A DNA stretch of 64,000 bases from an uncultured Muribaculaceae bacterium (GCA_910586975.1 CAJUKX010000009.1:26664-90663); one strand, 5' to 3'. Positions 40,881 to 49,179 are shown, numbered from the stretch's first letter. Numbers and translations: made by a program. Notes: generated from the sequence alone by a model not told the origin.

Positions 40881-41732
40881 TTAATTGGCCTTGTGTCGGG
40901 CAGTCGGGTCGGTATAGAGCATTATGTCGGTGTATTTGGCTGCATAATTCAATGAAGCGTTGTACTCCCGGCGGATGCATCTCTCAAACGGATTGCCAAC
41001 GGTTGGGTTTTTACCCATCCACTCACAAAGCTCCAGAAGCGAAGATTTGTTTGAGGTAAAGTAAATAAAATCGTGACCGGGAAGAACAGACAACACGCTA
41101 AGGTAGTCAGCGAGGCGCCAACACATGTGATAAGTCTTTACGTCAGTACTGAGGTATGGAGGATCAACAAGAAATACCACCCCGGGCACATCCTTAAATC
41201 GCTCGAACAGGACACGGTAGTCGCATGATTCAATTTCGAGTCCTTCAAGGTAATCATGGCATGGATCATAATCAGTCTTGCGGACTTTGCTATACATGTT
41301 CTCGCGTCGCAGCTCGTCCAAGGAACGCGCGTACTTACCTGAAAACAGTAGCGATGTCGACAGAGTTATGACATCAAGAAATCCGGCTTCCCGCTCTTCG
41401 TTTTCGAGAATGGTTAATATTTGCCGGCGTGCCTCACCCTTGATGATGGTGCCCCGCGGGAATTCAGATGCTATAGGCCGTATACGGTCGAGCAGCACGT
41501 TAGTCCGTTCTATATTCCGGAGCCGGAGCCTGTAGTTGTCATAATCATTGTAAACAACTCTCGAACCGGGCCGTACGTGCTTGGCGATATGTGATAAAAG
41601 GCCACTGCCGCCGAACAGATCCACAAAGACAGAGCCTTCAGGGTATTGGCTGACCACCTCGGCAAAGTGGCGGGCAAACATGCGCTTCTGCCCCACAAAG
41701 GGGAGAGGCGCCGAGAGATACATTTGGCTCAT
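40881..41732 (-). CDS. DNA adenine methylase, D12 class
   Basis: 283-residue N6-adenine methyltransferase. The SAM-binding block is FVDLFGGSGLLSH and the catalytic block LVDPPYLSTD (DPPY). The start PLPFVGQKRMFARHF replaces the usual PFLKWAGGK, as in some phage forms. Phages use such enzymes to protect DNA from host restriction or to alter regulation. It overlaps the thymidylate-synthase-like gene by 4 bases (ATGA), so the two nucleotide/DNA-modifying enzymes are made together. Confidence 0.88.
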   Translation of the reverse strand: MSQMYLSAPLPFVGQKRMFARHFAEVVSQYPEGSVFVDLFGGSGLLSHIAKHVRPGSRVVYNDYDNYRLRLRNIERTNVLLDRIRPIASEFPRGTIIKGEARRQILTILENEEREAGFLDVITLSTSLLFSGKYARSLDELRRENMYSKVRKTDYDPCHDYLEGLEIESCDYRVLFERFKDVPGVVFLVDPPYLSTDVKTYHMCWRLADYLSVLSVLPGHDFIYFTSNKSSLLELCEWMGKNPTVGNPFERCIRREYNASLNYAAKYTDIMLYTDPTARHKAN

Positions 41733-42367
41733 ACGTTCAATTCAAATTTAATACTGTCGTCCCCGGCGAGCAATGCGCGGGTACTTTCAATGTTGTTGGA
41801 ATATATGTGGACGTTGCCAAGGTAGAGCGTGATTGAGCGTAGGGGCAAGTCTATCTGCCGGGCAATCAGATAGAGATGGTATATGTCGGCGGGCAGTCCG
41901 AGATTGGCATCGGAACTGCGCTGGTAGGCAGTCAGCACCAGTTCGCCATTGTCGATTTGGAACTGAATAAGCGAGAGGCATGGCTGCTGATTGGACTCTG
42001 CCCCGGTTGCACCTAAGAAGAGAACGTAATTTTTAGAAGAGCGTTTCTCGCGGTTTATACGCTCGATGAGCGGCGGCAGTTTTTCAAAGTAAGTAGGATA
42101 AGAGTTAACCAGTACCGGGCCGCAGTAGTCCCACCAGTTTATACCCGCATCGCGGTACTTTTCTGTCTGCCGTTCGCCGCTCATGAAGAGCGACAGCTCA
42201 CTGCGGAGTTTACGGCGGGCAATGCCGTGGCTCTCGAAAATATCGAGCAGATCTGACGGGGTGAGAGTCAGCTGCTGATTGAGCAGGGAGATAATGTCAC
42301 CCTTTCGGTTGGCTTGCCGTCGGCCGTCAGTAAGAATGTGAGAAAGGATAGAATGATATTTGTTCAT
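41729..42367 (-). CDS. Thymidylate-synthase-like enzyme, predicted dCMP (hydroxy)methylase
   Basis: 212 residues from the ATG at 42367. It aligns with ThyA through most of its length: E57, W78-W79-D80, the nucleophile C130 (QQPC), YQRSSD with R150, S151 and D153, LGLPAD, and H187/Y189 (VHIYSNN). The spacing C to R (20) and R to the next key residue (11) equals that of E. coli ThyA. At the position of ThyA N177, which reads the pyrimidine, this protein has D161. In T4 dCMP hydroxymethylase the same Asn-to-Asp change sets cytosine specificity. The protein ends about 40 residues earlier than ThyA. Activity on dCMP is prediction. An upstream TAATTTTG box (42399-42392) may be its -7 element. Confidence 0.78.
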   Translation of the reverse strand: MNKYHSILSHILTDGRRQANRKGDIISLLNQQLTLTPSDLLDIFESHGIARRKLRSELSLFMSGERQTEKYRDAGINWWDYCGPVLVNSYPTYFEKLPPLIERINREKRSSKNYVLFLGATGAESNQQPCLSLIQFQIDNGELVLTAYQRSSDANLGLPADIYHLYLIARQIDLPLRSITLYLGNVHIYSNNIESTRALLAGDDSIKFELNV

Positions 42368-42447
42368 AACGAAAAATGAAAGGTTATGAAGCAAAATTAC
42401 TATCGATATTAAGGCTCAAGCGTTAACAAAGGCCCGATTAACGTGAG

Positions 42448-42681
42448 TTAAAGTTGCAGCGGATTTTTAAAACGCTTTATCACAGAGTATATGGTGCGTT
42501 GTGAAATATTATATTTACTTGAGAGAGTAGATACAATATAGGAAACTTTCAAGCCGGAAGAAGCCATTTTATTGTAATCTAAAAACAGGTCGATATAATC
42601 AATATCATTAATTGAGCCACCTGCGCTGCGCAGACGCGCGATGAATTCACGATTAAGAATTAATATGTCAAATAGTGTCAT
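42448..42681 (-). CDS. Small helix-turn-helix protein
   Basis: 77 residues. The C-terminal half (IVSTLSSKYNISQRTIYSVIKRF) is a helix-turn-helix similar in shape and length to the protein encoded at 39292-39525, so it may be a paralogue or a second Mor/C-type regulator. It lies between the MuF-toxin gene and the thymidylate-synthase-like gene, in the same direction, with the structured RNA region upstream. Confidence 0.6.
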   Translation of the reverse strand: MTLFDILILNREFIARLRSAGGSINDIDYIDLFLDYNKMASSGLKVSYIVSTLSSKYNISQRTIYSVIKRFKNPLQL

Positions 42682-42696
42682 GTCAAAGAAAATTAT

Positions 42697-42873
42697 TAAC
42701 TTTGTGGAGTCTCACTTATAAGAATATCCCGAAAGGAACTAAAAAGCAACCATAGATGGAGCTGGACAGGCATACTGCCCCCGGCTGCTCCATCTATGGT
42801 TGCTATATGTTAAAAAGTAAGTGAGACGACTATTTTGACAAGCCGGGGGCATTTTTTTATGCTCCGGATAAAT
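42697..42873 (+). ncRNA. Candidate pseudoknotted small RNA
   Basis: Rightward -7 box TAACTTTG at 42697-42704. The predicted transcript (from about 42708) has: an outer helix of 10 pairs (42709-42718 with 42818-42827); an 18-pair perfect hairpin (42745-42762 with 42787-42804); a loop whose bases 42777-42786 are exactly complementary to 42841-42850, allowing a 10-pair pseudoknot; and a final hairpin 42843-42852/42859-42868 around a T run. It is antisense to no gene and lies in the 284-base gap between the HTH gene and the MuF-toxin gene. No class recognised. Confidence 0.62.
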
Positions 42874-42911
42874 TTATTTCACTAAATTGTATGAAATTGA
42901 AAATAAAGTAT

Positions 42912-42997
42912 TAACTTTGCATTGGATCTCAGCCGAAAGGCTTTGAACCCCGCCTCCGGAAGATTTCATTTGAAGTCTTCCGGTTGTATTTTAAAAT
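42912..42997 (+). ncRNA. Second candidate small RNA, promoter like the first
   Basis: TATTAACTTTG ends at 42919, as in the first RNA, and the predicted transcript again starts with a GGA-TCTCA element and a CCGAAAGG tetraloop hairpin (AGCC-GAAA-GGCT at 42931-42942). An 8-pair hairpin follows (CCGGAAGA at 42955-42962 with its complement at 42975-42982), then TTGTATTTT. The 3' hairpin overlaps the last codons of the converging MuF-toxin gene, so the RNA is antisense to the toxin message end. Confidence 0.45.
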
Positions 42998-44288
42998 ATG
43001 GAGAGATAATATCTTCTCTTGAGAAAGTAACATCCAAATTATTTCGAACCAACATTACTTCTCTCAATTTTTTGCATCTCAATACTCTGCTTGATAATGC
43101 ATCTCTCAAATCACCAAAAGATATATCAGAATCTATACGTAGAACAATACTATCAGCTTGTTTTGCCCCTTTTCTGATTAAATTATCAATAGAAGTAACT
43201 GACTCAGTTCCATTAACCTTATATTCTTGCTTGTAACCTAATGTTTTGTTAAAACTGTCTGCATTTTTCCCTTTATCATCTTTCGGAAGCAAATCAATAG
43301 ACCATCCGTGTTTTTTTGCTAAATAACTTGCCACACTTACGTTTTCTTTTTTTTCAGGTTTGCCATGCTTATTTGAAATACGGACTTTGCCATTTGTATC
43401 CGGGACTATACTATATGACGCATCCATAGCTCTCACTACCAAGCAGCCAGCACATAAGTTATTGTTAGGAATATTCGCAACAAGATTTAATTTGCCTTTT
43501 GGCACATTACAACTGCGACACTTTGAGGTAGTATAAGGGTTATAATCGGGGACAGTTTTGCCCTCTTTACCGGGGTTGAATCGGAACATGCCTTTTTTAT
43601 CGCGTTGCAGAGCCTCGTCGCCTAATCTCATAGCTTCATCGTGGTCAGTAGCCGGGAACTTGGATTTACGCACCTGAGTAACTGTACAGCGGCAGTTCCA
43701 ACCGTTAGGCGGATAGAACTCCTCCCAGAACGAATCGGTAGGCGGCAGGGTAACGCGGTCGAGGGCGGCATGTTCCGGTCGCACCTTGTCATCGCGTTGC
43801 GTGCGATACTGGAGATTATAACGGTCGCCATCCTCCATGAACGACTCCCACCGCGCAGCCATCTCGGCAGAGCCGGCAACAAAATTGTACTCGGCCCTTA
43901 GATAGTTTGAGTTATATGTTTTGTCTATTGTTTGAACATCATTTAAAAAGCGTTCAAACGACTTTCGATTACCATTCTCATCGAGCAGCGAAGGGAAAGC
44001 CTCGTTGAGCTCATGGAAAGCCTTCATGCCGGAGAAAATATAATTAGAGCCGGTGAGACGGCGGCGCATTAAATCGGACATCTCAACTTTCTCAAAAGTC
44101 GAATCCAGGATAGACGCATGAGTGTTGATAAAATCCTGTACAGCCGGATTAGCAATAAGCTCGACGCGGAACTGAGAGCCATCCTCTTTATAGAGAGATT
44201 GCATCATGCCCTCGAACATAGACGACAGTTTGCGCCGCATTTCATCATCGGGCTTGGCGAGTTGCTCAAGATCCGGGAAATCGGCCAA
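42966..44288 (-). CDS. MuF head morphogenesis protein with toxin-like C-terminus
   Basis: 440 residues. The MuF (SPP1 gp7/Mu gp30) domain is at about 155-205: YRTQRDDKVRPEHAALD and YPPNGWNCRCTV. A four-cysteine region (C257, C260, C279, C282) follows and could bind zinc. The last 125 residues resemble CdiA C-terminal nuclease toxins: D344 then E355-x-K357 (a PD-(D/E)xK-like pattern) and QADSIVLRID. MuF proteins with variable toxin tips are known in temperate phages. The C-terminal part is visibly more AT rich than the rest. The only available start is TTG at 44288, yet the 15 codons before it also look coding, so the true start is uncertain. Confidence 0.82.
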   Translation of the reverse strand: MADFPDLEQLAKPDDEMRRKLSSMFEGMMQSLYKEDGSQFRVELIANPAVQDFINTHASILDSTFEKVEMSDLMRRRLTGSNYIFSGMKAFHELNEAFPSLLDENGNRKSFERFLNDVQTIDKTYNSNYLRAEYNFVAGSAEMAARWESFMEDGDRYNLQYRTQRDDKVRPEHAALDRVTLPPTDSFWEEFYPPNGWNCRCTVTQVRKSKFPATDHDEAMRLGDEALQRDKKGMFRFNPGKEGKTVPDYNPYTTSKCRSCNVPKGKLNLVANIPNNNLCAGCLVVRAMDASYSIVPDTNGKVRISNKHGKPEKKENVSVASYLAKKHGWSIDLLPKDDKGKNADSFNKTLGYKQEYKVNGTESVTSIDNLIRKGAKQADSIVLRIDSDISFGDLRDALSSRVLRCKKLREVMLVRNNLDVTFSREDIISPYFKIQPEDFK

Positions 44289-44332
44289 CAGCGAGGCATA
44301 GCGTCGGTGCAGCCCCTCATAATCAGAGGGGC

Positions 44333-45601
44333 CTAATCGAAAAAAGAGTGTTGGCGTTTATCATCCTGCCCGGGGTCATCCTCCTTTTGATTATCGGTGT
44401 CAGGTTGAGCGGGTTGCATCCGGTTAATCCGTTCGCCCACGGGCATGCCGTATTTATCGGCAAAATAAGACGGATCCACCTCATATCGGTCGGCAATCAT
44501 GGTCTCGTAAGCCACCTGCTGCTCGGGTGTATAGTCAACGGCATCATTCCACTCGAAGCGCAGCCCTTTAACCGGGAAACCGTGGAGAACCATGACCGGG
44601 AGCAACTGATTGTTGACCATATCGCGGAGCTTGTCGCGGTCAGACTCGACAAGGTTCTCAAAGACCTGAAGGTGAGTTTGAGACTGAGAAAGCGAGCTGC
44701 CGTCCTCAATGGTCATAGTCTGGCCGATGACGAGCTTTGAGATCTCAGAATTTGCGCGGTCGATGCGTTTGTCATAAACGTTGAAAGCATCGCCCTTGCC
44801 CGACTCAACAAACTGAATTTCCGTTTCCATACCTGTAACTGCACCCATACCGCGGCCGCCGTTGAATACAATGTCCTGAAGACGTTGGTACTCATTAGGG
44901 TCGCGAGTAGAAGTACGGGCAATGCGCCAGGGCATGCCGAAAATTTCGGCGAAATTATCCCAGAACACCAGGGCATGCTTTTTGGGAATAGTGTGCATGG
45001 CAGCTTTGAGCAGCAGCCCGAGATCGTAAGGCTGCCCGGCCTCGATAAGCTTATCGGCCCAGGGACGCTCCCGGTAGTCGATACCACTCTGCCAAGTATA
45101 TCCTACATGAGTGACCACACGATGATACTCCGGGATTACATGCCGGCGCGGTATCAGTTTAACTCCGCTGAAAGAGGGGCAGCCGTCACCATCCTTAATG
45201 ACATCGCCCAGCTCGATAAGAGAGTGCCCATACCAATTAGCCTCAAGGCAATAACGGCAGAGATCCTTAAACCAGGCCTGATCGAGCAGGTGCAGAGCAT
45301 CATCGTCGGCATCGCCGTTTTTGTCAACCAGTTTGAAAGAACGGGACATGACGAAGCCGACGCGCTGCTGAATACAGCCCGAGAGATGAGAATCGACCAT
45401 AGCGTCGCGGTATATATCAAGCAAACGGAGTCGGTTGGGATTGCGCACATCAATGGCAGACTGCCAGGCAGAGCGCCATTTCTCGATGTCGCTTTGTGTG
45501 AGCCGCTCAGAAGTGCGGAACAGTTCCATTATCAAGGCAGAGCGTTTCTCTGCCTCCACCTTTCGCTGTTTGGATAATTTTCGGTTATTCTTTTTGCTCA
45601 T
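44333..45601 (-). CDS. Portal protein, Mu gp29 type (DUF935)
   Basis: 422 residues forming the ring through which DNA enters the head. It fits the DUF935/gp29 family: IEKWRSAWQSAIDVRNPNR opening, CLEANWYGHSLIELG, and DNFAEIFGMPWRIARTSTRDPNE in the middle, with VIGQTMTIEDGSSLSQS near the C-terminus. It lies between the gp36-like gene and the MuF gene in the leftward late operon. Confidence 0.9.
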   Translation of the reverse strand: MSKKNNRKLSKQRKVEAEKRSALIMELFRTSERLTQSDIEKWRSAWQSAIDVRNPNRLRLLDIYRDAMVDSHLSGCIQQRVGFVMSRSFKLVDKNGDADDDALHLLDQAWFKDLCRYCLEANWYGHSLIELGDVIKDGDGCPSFSGVKLIPRRHVIPEYHRVVTHVGYTWQSGIDYRERPWADKLIEAGQPYDLGLLLKAAMHTIPKKHALVFWDNFAEIFGMPWRIARTSTRDPNEYQRLQDIVFNGGRGMGAVTGMETEIQFVESGKGDAFNVYDKRIDRANSEISKLVIGQTMTIEDGSSLSQSQTHLQVFENLVESDRDKLRDMVNNQLLPVMVLHGFPVKGLRFEWNDAVDYTPEQQVAYETMIADRYEVDPSYFADKYGMPVGERINRMQPAQPDTDNQKEDDPGQDDKRQHSFFD

Positions 45602-45603
45602 AC

Positions 45604-46023
45604 TTACCAGTCATGATTGAGTTTAGGCGCCGAGTGCCAGGAAGTACCGATAGTGGCGCCGTTACCATCGGAGTCTTTGGCCAAAGGCAGATCCGGGACA
45701 ATACGCCCGGCCTGTATTCCCTCAAGCCAACGGATAGCCCGGTCATAACGCTCCTTACGGATTTCCGAGCCCATCTTCTGCGGGAGGCAGGCCGAAAGAT
45801 TATACAGCACAATATCGGCCGTATACATGACAATGAGCCTGTTGCGCCTGTTACCGACGGCAGAAAAAATAGCCTCGGTATCATACACCGGGCGCAGATA
45901 GCCTGACACCTCCTCCACAGCCTCAAACTCGGCATTGAAGACCGTATCGGGGTCGGCCTGAGAAATAATCTTGAAGGCGGCATCACCGATGACCACCTTG
46001 TAATCTTCAGCTTCAACAAACAT
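45604..46023 (-). CDS. Mu gp36-like protein (DUF1320)
   Basis: 139 residues. The family pattern is visible: an N-terminal helical part and IVMYTADIVLYNLSACLPQKMGSEIRKERYDRAIRWLEGIQAG, typical of DUF1320, a head-tail connector protein. The ATG at 46023 overlaps the terminase stop (TAATG); another ATG two codons earlier is in frame. The portal gene follows after 2 bases. Confidence 0.85.
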   Translation of the reverse strand: MFVEAEDYKVVIGDAAFKIISQADPDTVFNAEFEAVEEVSGYLRPVYDTEAIFSAVGNRRNRLIVMYTADIVLYNLSACLPQKMGSEIRKERYDRAIRWLEGIQAGRIVPDLPLAKDSDGNGATIGTSWHSAPKLNHDW

Positions 46024-47585
46024 TACCATAAATTTTTGGGGCGCGGTCTGGGGACCAGCACCGGTTTAAACGTAGCTTGGCGTGTGTCGCGTTGCAGATA
46101 CCAAATGGCACCCTCGTCGGCATCGGGCGCATCATCATGGACTCTTGAGCCGCGCTCAAGAGCAAGAGTCTGCTCAATACCCACTTGCATATCCGGCGAA
46201 TCCTTGAGAGCCTCATTGTAGAAAACGTAGCCACGCTCCCAAAGCGGAGATACCGCCTCGATACGTTGAATCTTCTCGGGCTTCTTTCGTTTGTCAGGCA
46301 ACAGGGGGAGCTGATAACCGCGCAGATTTCCCTCGGCAGCAAACTCATCGAGAATAATATCCTGCATGAAGTTGGCCTCCATAAAGAAAGATATGGCGAC
46401 ACGGTCGCGAGTACGCTCATACAAGTCATAAAGCCAGCGCACCATACCGGAGACGGTATCTTGGCGTACATAGCAGTCTATAAGATGCAGTTCCGTACCG
46501 ATTTTGCCCCACAGGCGCGAAGCCTTGTAGTCATTTGCGGAAGAAGATTTGAACGAAGGGTCGGTGTAGCACACGAGCATCTCGTATTTCTCCAGACGGG
46601 GCAGTCGTTTGAACCGGATCCAGTCATGCCGGAAGATAGAGCCGGCGTTGATGGGGTTGTGCATCATTTCTTTCTGCCATACCCTGTAACCAACAGTCTC
46701 GGCATAGTCCTGCGCCTCCTCCTTGGTCCATTTATCAGGCCATACGGGGTTGCCCTCTTTGTCAACGGCCTTGATAATAGAGACGTGCATTTTTTTATTG
46801 GCTGCAAGATTAGCGAGGACAGAACATTTAGATATTAGATTGCCTACAATTATGAAACGGCCACGGCCGGCATCCATAGTGCCGAACAAAGCAGACCAGA
46901 CCCATTCGACATCCTGGCGAATAAGCGACTCATTGAGGCAACGGCGGTCTTCATCAATATCGTCGATATGGATATAGTCAGGGCGGTTTTCGCGCTCCCT
47001 CAAACCACGTGGAGACTGTCCGCGACCTACAGCGAGAAACTTGATGCCTTTTTGAGTCTTGAACTCGCCGTCGGTCCAAGAACCTAAATTTTTGAATTTG
47101 CCGAAATCGGCAATAAGGCGCTGATTGAATTCCAGCTCAGCCTGAAGGTCACCGAGCAGTTTTTTAGCACCATCCTCAGAAGCATTTACGGTGACCATAA
47201 AATGAATGAGGGGCTCGGGCATAACCATCAACCATATAGGAATAAATACGCCTATGTGAGTAGATTTAGCGTGAAAACGCGGCCACTGGAACACGGCTTT
47301 GAGATTGGCATTTTCGCGTATCAACTTGGCCGCCTTGGAATGAAAAGGCGCATTATGTGCAATGCGAACCACTGCCCCGGTAACCTTATCCTTGATTGTG
47401 AGATAATGCGGGAAGTAATATTCGCAGAACGCATCATAGTGCGAGAGCAGATATTTTATGCGCTTGTCTTTTTGGACAGGGGTTTCCTTAGACGTCTTTA
47501 AAGACAGCTGAGTCATGGACTGGACATTCTTGCAATGTTCTTTCCATTCCTCATAAGCTTTTTTCAAATCAGCAGCTGAAGCCAT
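46023..47585 (-). CDS. Terminase large subunit, Mu gp28 type
   Basis: 520-residue DNA packaging motor. The ATPase domain has a Walker A-like AVFQWPRFHAKST and Walker B YIHIDDIDED; the C-terminal nuclease domain starts near MLVCYTDPSFKSSSANDYKA with the first metal-binding aspartate and ends near HDDAPDADEGAIWYL. I start at the ATG at 47585, just past the small subunit stop. Second gene of the leftward late operon. Confidence 0.9.
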   Translation of the reverse strand: MASAADLKKAYEEWKEHCKNVQSMTQLSLKTSKETPVQKDKRIKYLLSHYDAFCEYYFPHYLTIKDKVTGAVVRIAHNAPFHSKAAKLIRENANLKAVFQWPRFHAKSTHIGVFIPIWLMVMPEPLIHFMVTVNASEDGAKKLLGDLQAELEFNQRLIADFGKFKNLGSWTDGEFKTQKGIKFLAVGRGQSPRGLRERENRPDYIHIDDIDEDRRCLNESLIRQDVEWVWSALFGTMDAGRGRFIIVGNLISKCSVLANLAANKKMHVSIIKAVDKEGNPVWPDKWTKEEAQDYAETVGYRVWQKEMMHNPINAGSIFRHDWIRFKRLPRLEKYEMLVCYTDPSFKSSSANDYKASRLWGKIGTELHLIDCYVRQDTVSGMVRWLYDLYERTRDRVAISFFMEANFMQDIILDEFAAEGNLRGYQLPLLPDKRKKPEKIQRIEAVSPLWERGYVFYNEALKDSPDMQVGIEQTLALERGSRVHDDAPDADEGAIWYLQRDTRQATFKPVLVPRPRPKNLW

Positions 47586-47586
47586 A

Positions 47587-48060
47587 TCATTTGAGCGCGT
47601 TGGAGCCCATAGACTCAATGATATACTTATCCTGATACTTGTTGATGGCCTTTATAAGCTCCGGAGTTACATCGGGGTCTGTTGCAGCGCGGTATTCAAG
47701 CCAACGCGAGAAAGCCATGAAAACCTCAATGGCATCAATGACATTAGCCTTTTTATCAAGTTTCTCAACGACGGCTGCAAGTTTTGAAAGCTTGTCGGCG
47801 AGGCCGGCGGCATTAATGTCGTCTTTATCATCGATCTGCTCAAGCAGTTTATAAATAACGCCAAGAAGTTTGTTGGTAAGCTCCTGGCGAGTGATATTTT
47901 TGGCAGCCCGAGCTTCCTTCCATGCGTCGGCATTGCACCATTTAGATACAGTAACGCGCGAGACGCCAACCTTGTCGGCGATCTCAGTCATTTCCATGCC
48001 GGACATGAACAGCGCCCGGGCCAAAGATTTCTTATTTTCGATTTCCTGCTTAGTAGCCAT
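47587..48060 (-). CDS. Terminase small subunit-like DNA-binding protein
   Basis: 157 residues from the ATG at 48060. The helix-turn-helix FMSGMEMTEIADKVGVSRVTVSKWCNADAWKEARAAK is the DNA-recognition part typical of small terminases; the rest is helical for oligomer formation. Frames upstream of 48060 run into the promoter and operator region and are not used. First gene of the leftward late operon. Confidence 0.85.
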   Translation of the reverse strand: MATKQEIENKKSLARALFMSGMEMTEIADKVGVSRVTVSKWCNADAWKEARAAKNITRQELTNKLLGVIYKLLEQIDDKDDINAAGLADKLSKLAAVVEKLDKKANVIDAIEVFMAFSRWLEYRAATDPDVTPELIKAINKYQDKYIIESMGSNALK

Positions 48061-48098
48061 ATATGAAGATCTATGCGATAATCCGGTTAAATACGGTG

Positions 48099-48209
48099 CA
48101 AAGGTGGGAGTAAAAGCGGATGAGTCAAAGGAAGTATGCAATGGTTGCACAGAAGTGTGCAACCATTGCATACTTTTTTGGAACATAGGCAATTATCGGC
48201 GTAAACTTG
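48099..48209. promoter_or_regulatory. Symmetric divergent late promoter with double dyad operator
   Basis: A perfect 20-base inverted repeat (48132-48151 and 48156-48175, spacer GAAG). Each arm is itself a dyad TGCAA-N3-TTGCA; the dyad centres are 21 bases apart, two helical turns. Two bases outside each arm is a TTTG: leftward at 48129-48126 with a poor -7 CACCTTTG (48106-48099), and rightward at 48177-48180 with a poor -7 TAAACTTG (48202-48209). Weak -7 boxes with a factor site against the -33 boxes suggest activator-dependent late promoters. The right arm followed by TTTTTT could alternatively act as a rightward terminator. Confidence 0.65.
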
Positions 48210-48303
48210 CACTGACAAATCGCAAGCGCACTGTTGGCGGCTCATCCACATGAGCAAGCTGCGCGACATTCGGCTTGCACAACAAATCAATTATCGCACA
48301 TAG

Positions 48304-49179
48304 ATGGGCAAAAGAGTAAGACTTACAAACGACAGCCTCAACAGCTACGGATACCGAGTGCTGACCACAGGGGTTGATGTATCACAATATGAGCGCAATC
48401 CGCTGCTGCTGTATATGCACGAGCGCGGCAAAGTAATAGGCTACATGAAAGACATCCGCGTAGAGGACGGCGAGATAACCGGAGAGCCGTGCTTTGACGA
48501 GGCCACAGAACTGTCAAAGCAATGCAAGAAACAGTGGGAATTTGGCTCGCTGCGGATGGTAAGCATAGGGTTTGATGTACTGGAGACAAGCGGAGATCCC
48601 AAGCATCTGCTTGAGGGGCAAACGAGGCCTACAGTAACAAAGAGCCGCATATATGAGGTGTCGGTGGTTGACATCGGTGCCAACGATGATGCCATAGTGC
48701 TGCGCAAGGACGGAACACAAATAACGCTGGGTGACGGGAGCGACTGCCCCCTGCCCCTGCTAAGCAATAACCACAAAAACAACCAAGCACAAATGGAACT
48801 TAAGCAACTCGCCCGAACACTGGGCTTGCCGGAGACGGCAGACGAGGCAGCAGTGAATGCCAAACTTGCAGAGCTCAATGCCTCGAAAGAAGAGGCAGAG
48901 AATATGCGAAAGGAAAACGAAGCACTGAAACTGGCACAGATCACCGCCGCCGTCGATGCAGCAGTGGCCGCGAAGAAGATCAGAGCTGATCAGAAAGACC
49001 ATTTTCTCAACCTCGGGAAAAAGGTAGGTATAGAAGACCTCAACAAGACCCTCTCGGCCATGTATCCGGCAGTAAAGCTCAGCGAGACACTGAGCACAGA
49101 ACCAGCACCGGGCAAGACCCCGGCCAAGAGCCCGTGGGAAGAGCGCATGGATGAGATCCGAGCCAATCTCAAGAAATAA
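48304..49179 (+). CDS. Prohead protease fused to scaffold
   Basis: 291 residues. The N-terminal half has the caudovirus prohead protease fold (LLYMHERGKVIGYMKDIRVEDGEITGE, then GSLRMVSIGFDVLE and YEVSVVDIGAN), with histidine and serine in the places expected for the active site. The C-terminal half is alanine and glutamate rich coiled coil (NASKEEAENMRKENEALKL), a scaffold. This joins the functions of Mu I and Z. First gene of the rightward late operon. Confidence 0.85.
   Translation: MGKRVRLTNDSLNSYGYRVLTTGVDVSQYERNPLLLYMHERGKVIGYMKDIRVEDGEITGEPCFDEATELSKQCKKQWEFGSLRMVSIGFDVLETSGDPKHLLEGQTRPTVTKSRIYEVSVVDIGANDDAIVLRKDGTQITLGDGSDCPLPLLSNNHKNNQAQMELKQLARTLGLPETADEAAVNAKLAELNASKEEAENMRKENEALKLAQITAAVDAAVAAKKIRADQKDHFLNLGKKVGIEDLNKTLSAMYPAVKLSETLSTEPAPGKTPAKSPWEERMDEIRANLKK

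Noticed and set aside
42697..42873. Retron noncoding RNA
   Set aside because: It has flanking inverted repeats and a long hairpin as in retrons, but no reverse transcriptase gene lies in the window near it.
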